Below, one piece after another: positions 1-8,970 of a stretch of 20,077 bases of DNA. The translations under genes and the position numbers were made by a program. How positions within the stretch are numbered: the first letter of the stretch is position 1; each line of letters starts with the position of its first letter. The DNA is taken from assembly GCA_919902625.1 (NCBI GenBank), contig CAKKRO010000175.1, positions 25,274 through 45,350 of the forward strand, in the 5' to 3' direction. Source of the stretch: Nitrosomonadaceae bacterium (GTDB lineage: Bacteria; Pseudomonadota; Gammaproteobacteria; Burkholderiales; Nitrosomonadaceae). Under the pieces are notes generated by a model. That model was not told the origin of the DNA and searched no databases. It saw only the letters and a program-made list of their open reading frames with translations.

Positions 1-302
1 TTGTCCATGGCCAGTGCGCTGGCCATCACACCACTGCCGGTATAGGGCAATCCCATCCATTCAAGGGCGCCTTGTACGATCCCGTCTTCTCCAAAACGCC
101 CATGCAATGCGATAAAGACTCGATTGAAACCTTGCCGCAACAATTCTTCCATGGCTTGTTCTGCCGGATCAAATGGATAGGCATCGACGCCCCGTCCACG
201 CAGCGCACCCAGAACAGCTTGTCCGCTCTGCAGTGATATTTCGCGTTCCGCAGATCGGCCACCTAGCAACACCGCCACTTTTCCAAAGTTATGCTCAATC
301 AC
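1..302 (-). CDS. ddlB: D-alanine--D-alanine ligase, N-terminal part (cut by window edge)
   Basis: This is the first 100 or so residues of an ATP-grasp D-Ala-D-Ala ligase, which makes the dipeptide that MurF adds to the peptidoglycan precursor. The frame read from the minus strand begins VIEHNFGKVAVLLGG and continues with the family signatures GGRSAEREISL and ALHGRFGEDGIVQG, then GLPYTGSGVMASALAMDK at the window edge. The start is a GTG at 302. No ATG is possible, because the frame meets a stop at 321-323, and a GGGAG Shine-Dalgarno lies about 9 bases upstream. The GTG overlaps the murB stop codon by 4 bases (GTGA), so translation is probably coupled. The ATP-grasp and C-terminal domains lie outside the window. 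Family assignment is secure; the choice of ddlB over ddlA rests on its place in the dcw cluster. Confidence 0.93.
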   Translation of the reverse strand, partial: MIEHNFGKVAVLLGGRSAEREISLQSGQAVLGALRGRGVDAYPFDPAEQAMEELLRQGFNRVFIALHGRFGEDGIVQGALEWMGLPYTGSGVMASALAMD

Positions 303-1324
303 GATGAATAGCTCCCGGCATCACCAATAATTCGAACTTCCCGAATTAACTCAGTGCCTACCTCTTTCTTGACTTTGTCCTGGATCATCATCATCAATGC
401 TTCGATATCCGTTGCACTGGCATTGCCCGTATTGACAATGAAATTGGCGTGTTTGAGTGAAACCATGGCGCCACCGATGCAACATCCCTTTAAACCACAT
501 GCTTCGATCAAACGTGCGGCGTAATCTCCGAGCGGATTACGAAATACTGAACCTGCATTGGGTTGATTGAGTGGTTGGCTGTCAGTACGTTTCGCCAGCA
601 ACTGCTTAATTCTTTGTTGTGATTCCAGCTGATTTCCGTGCGGCAATCTGAGATATCCGCCTGCAAACCACTCTGTCCCAACGATGCCGGTCATTTCCTG
701 CTGAAGCATTACGCTCCGATAACCGATTTTGTAATCGGTGGGTTGCCGGATAAACACTTGACCGCTGTGATTAATAATCTGCACACGTTCAACAATTCCC
801 CAGGTTTCTGCTCCAAAACACCCGGCATTCATGGCCAGGGCCCCGCCCACGGTACCAGGAATGCCCGCCAGAAATTCCGCACCCGTCAGATGATGCCTGG
901 CGGCAAATCGTGCAACTTTTGCACAGGCCACACCGGCACTTGCGTAAATGAGCCCGCCTGACTGATTCTGCTCAAGCAACTGCAGATCATTTAATTGCGC
1001 ATGAACCGCTACCACAGTACCTCGCAGACCCCCATCCCGGACCAGCAGATTGCTCCCCAATCCGATCACATAAACTGGCTCGCTGGATGGCAAATCCTGT
1101 AAAAAATTTGCAAGATCGTCCAGATCAGCCGGTACGTAATACCGCTCAGCATGCCCCCCGGCCCGCCAGGAAACATGTTTATTCATGGGTTCATTTGTAC
1201 GCATTTCTCCGCGCATTACATGCATACCAACCTCGCCAGTCAATTGATCGGTTATTAACAGGCTGGATCCTATATTCTGTGGCAAGGCAGCCATCTCCCA
1301 TAAATCCTTAGTGCTCATTGCCAT
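299..1324 (-). CDS. murB: UDP-N-acetylenolpyruvoylglucosamine reductase
   Basis: MurB is an FAD enzyme that uses NADPH to reduce UDP-GlcNAc-enolpyruvate to UDP-MurNAc in the cytoplasm. Counting from the ATG at 1324, visible signatures are VSWRAGG (51-57), the FAD-binding GSNLLVRDGG (90-99), AGIPGTVGGA (153-162), GYRSV (201-205) and PNAGSVFRNP (255-264) with the proton-donor Ser259. The C-terminus has LIREVRIIG with the expected catalytic Glu. The start is uncertain. A TTG at 1330 and ATGs at 1324 and 1318 have weak ribosome sites and would overlap murC. An ATG at 1225 has a much better site (GAGG, 5-base gap), gives 308 residues and starts just before the conserved MRGEMRTNEPM region. The 3' end overlaps ddlB by 4 bases. 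The murC-murB-ddlB order is common in bacteria, though E. coli keeps murB elsewhere. Confidence 0.95.
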   Translation of the reverse strand: MAMSTKDLWEMAALPQNIGSSLLITDQLTGEVGMHVMRGEMRTNEPMNKHVSWRAGGHAERYYVPADLDDLANFLQDLPSSEPVYVIGLGSNLLVRDGGLRGTVVAVHAQLNDLQLLEQNQSGGLIYASAGVACAKVARFAARHHLTGAEFLAGIPGTVGGALAMNAGCFGAETWGIVERVQIINHSGQVFIRQPTDYKIGYRSVMLQQEMTGIVGTEWFAGGYLRLPHGNQLESQQRIKQLLAKRTDSQPLNQPNAGSVFRNPLGDYAARLIEACGLKGCCIGGAMVSLKHANFIVNTGNASATDIEALMMMIQDKVKKEVGTELIREVRIIGDAGSYSS

Positions 1325-2735
1325 TAACAACCGCCAATCTGTTCTTTATTTGCGCAATACCGGGAGCCACCTTGGCTATAGAACCGGCCCCCATCACCAG
1401 AACGACATCGCCATCTTGGACAACATTGAGTATGGCTGCCGGTAAATCATCCACATTTTCAACATAAATCGGCTCCACTTTTCCCTGCACCCGGATCGAG
1501 CGTGCCAATGATTTACTGTCAGCCGCAACAATAGGATCTTCACCTGCGGAATACACTTCTGTTAACAACAACACATCAACCTGGGATAAAACCCGGGTGA
1601 AGTCCTCGAACACATCTCTGGTGCGTGTATAGCGATGCGGTTGAAAAACCACCATCAGGCGCCGCCCGGGAAAAGCGCCGCGAGCCGCTTTCATAGTCGC
1701 CTCCATTTCAGCCGGATGATGGCCATAATCATCAATGAGCGTAAAACTTTTCTGGATGGATAATTTAATCTGTCCATATTGCTGAAAACGTCTCTCCACA
1801 CCTTTGAATTCTGACAATGCCTTGACAATGGCCGCATCCGGCACACCAATTTCATTGGCGATGGCAATGGCCGCCAATGCATTCTGTATGTTATGTAATC
1901 CGGGCAAATTGAGTGTGATATCCAGTTTGCGTGCTGAGCCATTGACACCCACCACCGCTGTAAATCTCATTTGACCGCTGTTATGCTGAATATGGATAGC
2001 GCGAACCTGCGCATCTTCAGACAATCCGTAAGTCGTAATGGGCTTGGTAATAGCCGGCATCACTTCGCGTACATTGACGTCATCGATGCACAGGACGGCC
2101 ATCCCGTAAAAAGGCAGGTGCTGTACAAATTCCACAAAGGTTTGCTTCAACCGGTTAAAGTCATGACCATAAGTTTCCATATGATCGGCATCGATATTTG
2201 TCACCACCGCAAGCACCGGTTGTAAATATAAGAATGAGGCATCTGATTCATCCGCCTCAACGACAATGAATTCGCCGCCCCCTAATTTGGCATGACAACC
2301 CGCTGCCTCCAGTTTTCCACCGATTACAAATGTGGGATCCATATCTGCCGCCGCCAATATACTGGCTATCAGACTGGTGGTGGTGGTTTTTCCATGCGCG
2401 CCTGCTATCGCTATACCGCTGCGTAACCTGAGCAATTCGGCCAGCATCAGTGCACGTGGCACGACTGGAATATTCCTGTTTCTGGCCGCGATCACTTCAG
2501 GATTGTCCAGCTTGACCGCCGTAGAGGTAACCACTACGTCTGCGCCCCCTATTTGCTTGCTTTCATGACCCACATAGACCTTAATGCCAAGACCGCCCAA
2601 ACGCTGAATTACTGGGCTATCCATCAAGTCGGAACCGCTGACCTGATAACCCAGATTAACGAAAACTTCAGCAATGCCGCTCATCCCTGCACCACCAATA
2701 CCGACAAAATGAATATGTTTGACTTTATGCTTCAT
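1308..2735 (-). CDS. murC: UDP-N-acetylmuramate--L-alanine ligase
   Basis: MurC is the first Mur ligase. It joins L-alanine to UDP-MurNAc with ATP hydrolysis in the cytoplasm. The 475-residue protein is of normal length. It opens with the Rossmann-like HFVGIGGAGMSGIAEV (residues 9-24), then the ATP loop AGAHGKTTTTS (111-121). VVEADESD (159-166) and HNIQNALAA (281-289) belong to the central domain. DDYGHHPAE (335-343) and FQPHRYTRT (364-372) belong to the C-terminal domain, and this set is specific for MurC among the Mur ligases. The ATG at 2735 lies inside the last codons of murG (11-base overlap), with a GGGG ribosome site 6 bases upstream. Its end may overlap the beginning of murB by up to 23 bases, depending on the murB start. 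Confidence 0.98.
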   Translation of the reverse strand: MKHKVKHIHFVGIGGAGMSGIAEVFVNLGYQVSGSDLMDSPVIQRLGGLGIKVYVGHESKQIGGADVVVTSTAVKLDNPEVIAARNRNIPVVPRALMLAELLRLRSGIAIAGAHGKTTTTSLIASILAAADMDPTFVIGGKLEAAGCHAKLGGGEFIVVEADESDASFLYLQPVLAVVTNIDADHMETYGHDFNRLKQTFVEFVQHLPFYGMAVLCIDDVNVREVMPAITKPITTYGLSEDAQVRAIHIQHNSGQMRFTAVVGVNGSARKLDITLNLPGLHNIQNALAAIAIANEIGVPDAAIVKALSEFKGVERRFQQYGQIKLSIQKSFTLIDDYGHHPAEMEATMKAARGAFPGRRLMVVFQPHRYTRTRDVFEDFTRVLSQVDVLLLTEVYSAGEDPIVAADSKSLARSIRVQGKVEPIYVENVDDLPAAILNVVQDGDVVLVMGAGSIAKVAPGIAQIKNRLAVVNGNEH

Positions 2736-3816
2736 TCAACACCCCACTTAATTCAATACAGGCTTCTGCCACCACTCGGGTCGCCTCCGGTTTTGCCATA
2801 CGGCGTGCAATCATCGCCATGCTGAGTAATTGCTCACGTGTTAAATTCGATAACAATCCAGCCAATTTTTGTGCAGTGAGTTCGCTTTGCGGCAATAACA
2901 CGGCAGCACCATGATCTGAAAGTAACCGGGCGTTACTGGTTTGATGATCGTCAACGGCATAAGGATAAGGCACCAGTATGCTGGCAACACCTGCCGCACT
3001 TAATTCCGCGATGGTCAAGGCACCGGCACGGCACAACACCAAATCACAGGTTGCATAGCGTTTAGCCATGTCATCGATAAATGCGACCACCTCTCCTTCC
3101 AATTGCAGATCAGCATAGACTTTCTTAACCGGCTTCAGATGCAATGCGCCGACTTGATGGACTACCTCTGGACGCAAATTCTCAGGTATTAATTTAAGCG
3201 CCTGCGGCACGACCGTATTTAAAATTTTCGCGCCCAGGCTGCCGCCCACAACCAGCAACTTCAGTTTCCCCTGCCTTCCCAGAAAGCGTTTTTCCGGTGC
3301 CTCTACTTGCGTAATCTCAGACCGTACCGGATTACCTGAGCATATTGTTTTTCCTTTATCTGTCAGCATCGCATCAGGAAAACCCAGCAGAATTTTATCG
3401 GCCAGCTTCGCCAGAATTCTGTTGGTTAATCCTGGCAGTGAGTTCTGCTCATGAATGACCAATGGTTTATTTAATAGCGATGCCATCATGCCGCCTGGAA
3501 AAGCGGGATAACCACCCATCCCCAAAATCACATCAGGCTTCACGCGTTGGATAATTCTGACACTCTGCCAGAACGCCTTGATCAAGCGTAGCGGCAACAT
3601 AAACCAGACAGCCAGCCGCTTGCCTCGCAACCCGGAAAAACTGATCGCCTCTGTTTCATAACCATGTTGTGGCACCAGCTCTAATTCCATACCGGCCTTG
3701 GTTCCCAGCCATACAACATGCCAGCCGGATTCCCTCAGATAATCAGCTACTGCCAGTCCCGGGAACACATGCCCCCCAGTACCGCCAGCCATTATCAAAA
3801 TAGTGCGGGTTCTCAT
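2725..3816 (-). CDS. murG: Lipid II synthase: UDP-GlcNAc--undecaprenyl-PP-MurNAc-pentapeptide GlcNAc transferase
   Basis: MurG is a GT-B (family 28) glycosyltransferase at the inner face of the cytoplasmic membrane. It adds GlcNAc to lipid I to make lipid II. The 363 residues show the N-terminal glycine loop MAGGTGGHVFPG (9-20), HEQNSLPGLTN (122-132), and the second-domain GGSLGA (191-196). They also show the UDP-GlcNAc-binding CRAGALTIAEL (262-272) and PYPYAVDDHQ (283-292). The ATG at 3816 has a GGGA ribosome site 7 bases upstream. Only 37 bases separate it from the ftsW stop, and the gene overlaps murC by 11 bases. It is the expected cluster member at its usual position between ftsW and murC, with nothing unusual in sequence or length. 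Confidence 0.98.
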   Translation of the reverse strand: MRTRTILIMAGGTGGHVFPGLAVADYLRESGWHVVWLGTKAGMELELVPQHGYETEAISFSGLRGKRLAVWFMLPLRLIKAFWQSVRIIQRVKPDVILGMGGYPAFPGGMMASLLNKPLVIHEQNSLPGLTNRILAKLADKILLGFPDAMLTDKGKTICSGNPVRSEITQVEAPEKRFLGRQGKLKLLVVGGSLGAKILNTVVPQALKLIPENLRPEVVHQVGALHLKPVKKVYADLQLEGEVVAFIDDMAKRYATCDLVLCRAGALTIAELSAAGVASILVPYPYAVDDHQTSNARLLSDHGAAVLLPQSELTAQKLAGLLSNLTREQLLSMAMIARRMAKPEATRVVAEACIELSGVLNEA

Positions 3817-3853
3817 GCAAGATTCCCTTTCTGACGCACACGAGCTCTGAGCT

Positions 3854-5014
3854 TCATACGCTAACCCCCCGCAATCGCTGACGATTTTCCCAATCGATAC
3901 GCAGCAATACAGCTAATGCAATGCAAGTCGCCGTGATGCTGCTACCTCCAAAACTCAATAGAGGCAACGTTAATCCTTTGGTGGGTAAAACACCCATATT
4001 CACCCCCATATTGATCAATGCTTGCATACCGATCCAAATGCCGATACCTTGCGCCACCAGTGCCGAGAAAGGGGATTCCAATTTGGCAGCCAGACGGCCG
4101 ATCACAAAAGCACGCATGATCAGCCCTATAAATAAAATGATCACCGCAACCACCCCGGCAAATCCAAGCTCTTCGGCCAGCACCGAAAGCAGGAAATCAG
4201 TATGCGCTTCAGGCAAATAAAACAATTTCTCAACACTGCCCCCCAAACCGACTCCCAACCATTCACCGCGCCCAAATGCAATCAGCGCATGACTCAGTTG
4301 ATATCCTTTCCCATAGGGATCGGCCCAGGGGTCCATAAATGCCACCACCCGATCCAATCGATAAGGTGAACTTAGAATCAATCCATACAAACCGGCCGCC
4401 AGAATACCGATTAACCCAATGAATATTTTTAGACTGACACCACCCAGAAACAAGATAGACATAGCCAGTGCAGTCACCACAAAGAAAGCCCCGAAATCCG
4501 GCTCCAGTAACAACAAAAACCCTACTATGGACAAAACTGCCGTGATAGGGAGAAATCCTTTCAGCAGATAATCTAAATCAGCCGCTTTACGATTGACATA
4601 GTCCGCAGCATAAAGAATCATGAAGAATTTCATGAATTCAGATGGTTGTATATTCACAACATAGAGCGAGATCCATCGCCGGCTTCCATTGACTTCATGA
4701 CCAATACCGGGAACAAGGACGAGTGCCAGCAATAAAGCGCTAACCACAAACAGATAAATGTTATATTTTTGCCAGAGCTGCATCGGCACCTGAAAAACAA
4801 TGAATCCCAAGATCAATCCCACGCCTAAGTAGGCACTGTGCCGCAATAAATAATGGCCCGCGCGATCGGCGCCAAATTGCGCCTCTGCAATTGCAATCGA
4901 TGCGGAATAGATCATAACCAGCCCGATACTCAGCAACAGTAGCGCCGACCACACCAGTGCCTGGTCGAAATCAGCCATGATTCTTTGTTTCTGATTGTTT
5001 GCTTGATAAATCAT
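3854..5014 (-). CDS. ftsW: Septal peptidoglycan glycosyltransferase FtsW (SEDS family)
   Basis: FtsW is the SEDS-family polymerase that builds septal glycan strands from lipid II together with its cognate transpeptidase FtsI. The 386-residue protein has about ten hydrophobic segments. Family signatures seen are NGSRRWI (109-115), QPSEFMK (123-129), EPDFG (171-175), the HTDFLLSVLAEELG stretch (271-284), where Asp273 matches the proposed catalytic aspartate, and GVLPTKGLTLPLLSFGGSS (341-359). The ATG at 5014 starts 3 bases after the murD stop. A second ATG giving MADFDQ lies 12 codons later, and neither has a strong ribosome site, so translation probably depends on coupling to murD. The family call is certain. 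FtsW rather than RodA follows from its position in the dcw cluster. Confidence 0.97.
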   Translation of the reverse strand: MIYQANNQKQRIMADFDQALVWSALLLLSIGLVMIYSASIAIAEAQFGADRAGHYLLRHSAYLGVGLILGFIVFQVPMQLWQKYNIYLFVVSALLLALVLVPGIGHEVNGSRRWISLYVVNIQPSEFMKFFMILYAADYVNRKAADLDYLLKGFLPITAVLSIVGFLLLLEPDFGAFFVVTALAMSILFLGGVSLKIFIGLIGILAAGLYGLILSSPYRLDRVVAFMDPWADPYGKGYQLSHALIAFGRGEWLGVGLGGSVEKLFYLPEAHTDFLLSVLAEELGFAGVVAVIILFIGLIMRAFVIGRLAAKLESPFSALVAQGIGIWIGMQALINMGVNMGVLPTKGLTLPLLSFGGSSITATCIALAVLLRIDWENRQRLRGVSV

Positions 5015-5017
5015 CCG

Positions 5018-6433
5018 TTAATGCTTTTTCTGTCCAAAACTAAAAAATTTATTTTCAACATCCTTGACAGCGGCGACAAACACTTCTGCGCGGTGTATAT
5101 AATTTCTAAACATATCGAAACTGGCACAGGCGGGTGACAACAACACCACGTCGCCCGTTTGTGCCAATAAAAAGCTTTTCTGCATCGCCTCTTCCATAGT
5201 GACTGCAAAATGCAAAGGAACGCCGCAATCTTCCAGCTCAGAAGCAATAATTCCCGCATCCCGGCCAATCAGCACCACCGCCCGGGCATTATGGGCAACC
5301 GCCTGCCTCAGATGGGAGAAATCCTGTCCCTTGCCATCACCACCCGCTATTAAAATCACGTTTTGCTTCATGCCATTGAGTGCCGCCACTGTCGCACCCA
5401 CATTAGTGCTCTTGGAGTCGTCGTAGAAAGTAACGCCATTAAACGCTGCGACCTTTTCCATTCTGTGCGGCAAGCCGCGAAATTCCCGCAAGGCCGCCAG
5501 CAGCGGATCAACCGGCACCCCTAATGCTCGACACAGGGCCAATGCGGCCAATGCATTGGTAGCATTATGCAGACCATTGACAACCAGCTCTGAGGTTTTC
5601 ATTAACTGTCTATCACCTTCAACCAGCCAAAGTTCATCCCCATCATGCAGGATGCCAAAATCTATTTGCGCCGGTGGTTCATCCACGCCAAAAGTGATTT
5701 GTTTCCTGCCTGCCAATGCCATGGCACAAACACCAGGATCGTCCCGGTTTAAAACTTGTATCCCTTCACTCTGCTTTTCATGTGAAAAAACTTTCGCTTT
5801 CGCCACTGTGTAATCTTGCATACCGGTATAACGATCCAAATGGTCCTCACTCAGGTTGAGTACGGTTGCCACATCCGCATTCAGGTTATGGGTCGTTTCC
5901 AATTGAAAGCTGGATAATTCCAGAACCCAGGCTTGTGGCCAATTGCCCTCATCCATCCGTTGCATCAGCGCATTCAGAACGGCTGGGCCAATATTCCCTG
6001 CCACTTCCACATTCCAACCTGCTTTCTTCAACATGGCGCCTGCCATCGCAGTTACTGTTGTCTTTCCATTGGATCCCGTGATGGCTATGACTCTTGGTTG
6101 TGGCATACCGCTCTGCTCAAGCGCCCAGGTAAAAAGAACCATGTCACCTACAACGGGTACACCACGCTGAATGGCTTGTTGCACGCAAGGATCCGACAAG
6201 GGAACACCCGGGCTGATTGCGATCATTTCTATGCCATCAAAAATCGGGGCTTCAAATTTGCCTTTGTAGCCCTGCACCGCAGGAAACGTCTCCATTATTT
6301 CCTTCCAATTCGGCGGCTCCATACGACTGTCTGCAACCCGTACTTTTGCACCCTGACGTAACAGCCATTTCACCATAGACAAGCCGGTCTCGCCCATCCC
6401 CAGCACCAATACTGTTTTATCTTGTAAATTCAT
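5018..6433 (-). CDS. murD: UDP-N-acetylmuramoyl-L-alanine--D-glutamate ligase
   Basis: MurD adds D-glutamate to UDP-MurNAc-L-Ala. The 471-residue protein shows the N-terminal nucleotide-binding LVLGMGETGLSM (9-20) and SPGVP (74-78), the ATP loop ITGSNGKTTV (118-127), GNIG (145-148) and ELSSFQLE (171-178). It also shows LNLSEDHLDRY (191-201), a lysine at about 211 that fits the carbamylated active-site lysine of Mur ligases, and the MurD-specific DDSKSTN (337-343). Its ATG at 6433 overlaps the mraY stop as ATGA, so the two are probably translationally coupled. The stop is 3 bases before ftsW. Length and motifs are normal. Confidence 0.98.
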   Translation of the reverse strand: MNLQDKTVLVLGMGETGLSMVKWLLRQGAKVRVADSRMEPPNWKEIMETFPAVQGYKGKFEAPIFDGIEMIAISPGVPLSDPCVQQAIQRGVPVVGDMVLFTWALEQSGMPQPRVIAITGSNGKTTVTAMAGAMLKKAGWNVEVAGNIGPAVLNALMQRMDEGNWPQAWVLELSSFQLETTHNLNADVATVLNLSEDHLDRYTGMQDYTVAKAKVFSHEKQSEGIQVLNRDDPGVCAMALAGRKQITFGVDEPPAQIDFGILHDGDELWLVEGDRQLMKTSELVVNGLHNATNALAALALCRALGVPVDPLLAALREFRGLPHRMEKVAAFNGVTFYDDSKSTNVGATVAALNGMKQNVILIAGGDGKGQDFSHLRQAVAHNARAVVLIGRDAGIIASELEDCGVPLHFAVTMEEAMQKSFLLAQTGDVVLLSPACASFDMFRNYIHRAEVFVAAVKDVENKFFSFGQKKH

Positions 6434-7515
6434 CTTAGCTTTAATGTTGACAATCCAAGTAACACCAGAATGATCGTAATAATCCAGAATCTGACGACCA
6501 CCTGATTTTCTTTCCAGCCTTTTAATTCAAAATGATGGTGCAGTGGCGCCATTCGAAAAATACGTTTACCCACTAATTTGAATGAAGCCACTTGCAGCAT
6601 CACTGATAGCGCCTCTACTACAAACACGCCACCCATGATAACCAGCACGATTTCCTGCCGCACAATGACAGTGACGATCCCAAGAGCAGCTCCCAGGGCA
6701 AGCGCACCGACATCCCCCATAAATACTTCAGCGGGATAGGCGTTAAACCATAGAAAAGCAAGCCCTGCTCCTGTCATGGCCCCGCAAAATACAGACAATT
6801 CCCCCGCATTGGGGATGTAAGGAATCCCCAGATACTTTGCAAATACAATATGCCCTGTCACATAGGCAAAAACTGCAAGCGCGCTACTGATCATCACGGT
6901 TGGCATGATAGCCAAGCCATCCAGACCATCCGTAAGATTGACTGCGTTACTGGTGCCTACAATGACGAAATAGGTCAATATGATGAAACCGGTTATTCCT
7001 AATGGAATAGCTATCTCCTTGAAGAATGGCACGATCATGTCCGTTTGCGCCGGTATTTCAGCCGTTAAAGCCAGATACACCGCAACTGCCGTTGCGATTA
7101 CAGATTGCCAGAAGAACTTGACGCCTGCAGGGAGTCCTCTGGGATTGCGGTACACCACTTTCCGATAGTCATCTATCCAGCCAATCACACCAAATCCCAG
7201 CGTGGTCAGAAGCACCACCCAAATGTATCGATTACTTAAGTCGGCCCATAGCAAAGTAGTCAGTACGATCGACATCAATATCAAGGCGCCGCCCATCGTC
7301 GGCGTTCCCGCTTTCACAAGATGGGTCTGAGGGCCATCATCACGCACGGATTGTCCAATTTTGTAAGCAGTCAACTTACGTATCATCATCGGGCCAATAA
7401 TGAATGAAATGGCAAGCGCTGTCAGAGCAGCCAGCATGGTACGCAAAGTAATATAACCAAACACATTAAACACACGGATGTCCTGAGCCAACCACTGAAA
7501 AAACGCTAGCAGCAT
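6430..7515 (-). CDS. mraY: Phospho-N-acetylmuramoyl-pentapeptide-transferase (lipid I synthase)
   Basis: MraY is an integral membrane enzyme that moves phospho-MurNAc-pentapeptide from UDP to undecaprenyl phosphate, giving lipid I. The 361 residues form about ten membrane segments. Conserved loop residues are present: GTPTMGG (70-76), the metal- or substrate-binding IDDYRK (114-119), NLTDGLDGLA (193-202), GDVGALALG (267-275) and the histidine loop PLHHHFELKGW (324-334). The ATG at 7515 has a GGAG ribosome site 5 bases upstream. It lies 78 bases from the murF stop, the largest gap within the operon, and I see no terminator or clear promoter there. The 3' end overlaps murD by 4 bases. Confidence 0.98.
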   Translation of the reverse strand: MLLAFFQWLAQDIRVFNVFGYITLRTMLAALTALAISFIIGPMMIRKLTAYKIGQSVRDDGPQTHLVKAGTPTMGGALILMSIVLTTLLWADLSNRYIWVVLLTTLGFGVIGWIDDYRKVVYRNPRGLPAGVKFFWQSVIATAVAVYLALTAEIPAQTDMIVPFFKEIAIPLGITGFIILTYFVIVGTSNAVNLTDGLDGLAIMPTVMISSALAVFAYVTGHIVFAKYLGIPYIPNAGELSVFCGAMTGAGLAFLWFNAYPAEVFMGDVGALALGAALGIVTVIVRQEIVLVIMGGVFVVEALSVMLQVASFKLVGKRIFRMAPLHHHFELKGWKENQVVVRFWIITIILVLLGLSTLKLR

Positions 7516-7593
7516 AAAAACTCCGGCTGTTGTAATTGATCACTCAACATTCTGTTCATTTCTTCTACGTGCATTCATTCATTTTTAAAAACA

Positions 7594-8970
7594 TTAAATC
7601 GCCAGTTGCCTGACCACTCGCTCCATTTGCATAAAGCGCGATCCTTTTACCAATAGCGTGACATCATCCGCAAGCAAGCTCTCGGCCGCATTCAGTAATT
7701 CATCTAGCGTGTCAAAATGACGCGCACCTTTACCAAATTCTTCTGCAGCATAAGCGCTTAACTCACCCAGAGTCAGCAATTGATCAAGCCCCGCATTGCG
7801 CGCATCTCTCCCGATTGTTCGATGTAAATCAACCGCTGATTTACCCAGTTCTCCCATATCGCCCAGCACCAGTATTTTTTTTCCTTTTGTTGACGCCAAA
7901 ACTGCCAAAGCAGCGCGTACCGACTCTGGGTTTGCGTTGTACGTGTCATCGATTAATAGTGCATGATGCAAGCCGGATTTCTTCTGCATACGCCCCTGCA
8001 CGCCCTGAAAACACTCCAATCCCGCTGCAATCAACTCTTTCTTGATCCCTAACGCGGTAGCCGCCGCAGCGGCTGCCAGTGCGTTATAGATATTATGCAC
8101 GCCCGGCGCCTGCAAATTCACAGCCTCGATACCATCCGGCAGTCTCAACTGAATGCTGCTCATCATTGGATTAACTTGATATTCTGCGCTCACCTGAGCC
8201 TTCGCGCGCAAACCAAAATCCACTGTACGATGCGAGCCGGCATATTTGCGCCACAAAGATGCGTACACATCATCCGCATTGATAACCGCCGTTCCCTGCT
8301 GATCCAATCCTTCAAATATCTCAGCTTTGGCACGCGCCACAGCCTCAACCGAACCCAATCCTTCAATATGTGCAGCGCCCGCATTGGTAATGAGCGCAAT
8401 AGCCGGCTTTGCCAGTTGTGTCAGATAGGATATTTCTCCCACATGATTCATACCCATTTCAATAACCGCGTATCGATGCTGCTGGCGTAATCTCAACAAC
8501 ATGTGCGGCACGCCAATATCGTTATTAAGGTTGCCTTCCGTTGCCAATACATAATCCAATCGCTCATTGGTTTCAACTGGCACATCAGCGGTCACCTGGC
8601 GCAATATCGAAGCAATCATCTCCTTGACCGTAGTCTTGCCATTACTGCCCGTGACTCCAATCACCGGCAGCGCAAAACGACTCCTCCAGTACGCCGCCAG
8701 TTGCCCCAAACCTAATCGCGTATCTTCAACCCGAATCAGAGGAATACCGGTCGAAAGCTCCACTTCCTGCCTGATCATGGCGGCAGCAGCGCCTTTCTCT
8801 TCAGCACTACCCACAAACCGGTTGCCATCAAAATTTTCTCCCGTCAAAGCAACAAACAAATCCCCTCGCTTTAACGTGCGGCTATCTGTGCTCACACCGG
8901 TAAATAACACATCCCCCCTGCCCAGCCAATCGGCATGTAACACATGGGCGGCTTCCTTTACCATCATCAT
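7594..8970 (-). CDS. murF: UDP-N-acetylmuramoyl-tripeptide--D-alanyl-D-alanine ligase
   Basis: MurF adds the D-Ala-D-Ala dipeptide made by Ddl to the UDP-MurNAc-tripeptide, completing the pentapeptide. The 458 residues contain STDSRTLKRGDLFVAL (27-42), the ATP loop GVTGSNGKTTV (105-115) and NLNNDIGVP (147-155). They also contain EMGMNHVGEI (171-180), a carbamylation-site lysine near 215, HNIYNALAA (292-300) and DDTYNANPES (341-350), the MurF-specific motif. The stretch between the P-loop helix and NLNND (about 127-142) looks roughly ten residues longer than I expect for the family, which may simply be lineage variation. Three ATGs stand in a row (8970, 8967, 8964); the first overlaps the murE stop as ATGA and has GAGG 6 bases upstream. 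Confidence 0.97.
   Translation of the reverse strand: MMMVKEAAHVLHADWLGRGDVLFTGVSTDSRTLKRGDLFVALTGENFDGNRFVGSAEEKGAAAAMIRQEVELSTGIPLIRVEDTRLGLGQLAAYWRSRFALPVIGVTGSNGKTTVKEMIASILRQVTADVPVETNERLDYVLATEGNLNNDIGVPHMLLRLRQQHRYAVIEMGMNHVGEISYLTQLAKPAIALITNAGAAHIEGLGSVEAVARAKAEIFEGLDQQGTAVINADDVYASLWRKYAGSHRTVDFGLRAKAQVSAEYQVNPMMSSIQLRLPDGIEAVNLQAPGVHNIYNALAAAAAATALGIKKELIAAGLECFQGVQGRMQKKSGLHHALLIDDTYNANPESVRAALAVLASTKGKKILVLGDMGELGKSAVDLHRTIGRDARNAGLDQLLTLGELSAYAAEEFGKGARHFDTLDELLNAAESLLADDVTLLVKGSRFMQMERVVRQLAI

Noticed and set aside
26..262. Minus-strand 78-codon frame
   Set aside because: It is out of frame with the clear Ddl coding sequence that starts at 302 and covers the same bases; its translation resembles no family.
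3843..3853. Perfect palindrome AGCTCTGAGCT between ftsW and murG
   Set aside because: A 5-base stem with a 1-base centre and no T-run cannot be a terminator, and nothing suggests a binding site.
5933..6361. Plus-strand 142-codon frame inside murD
   Set aside because: It lies antisense to a well-supported Mur ligase, has no ribosome site and no family-like motif, and is a codon-usage shadow.
7516..7593. Internal promoter or terminator in the 78-base murF-mraY gap
   Set aside because: No -35/-10 pair or hairpin with T-run stands out; only the mraY ribosome site is convincing.
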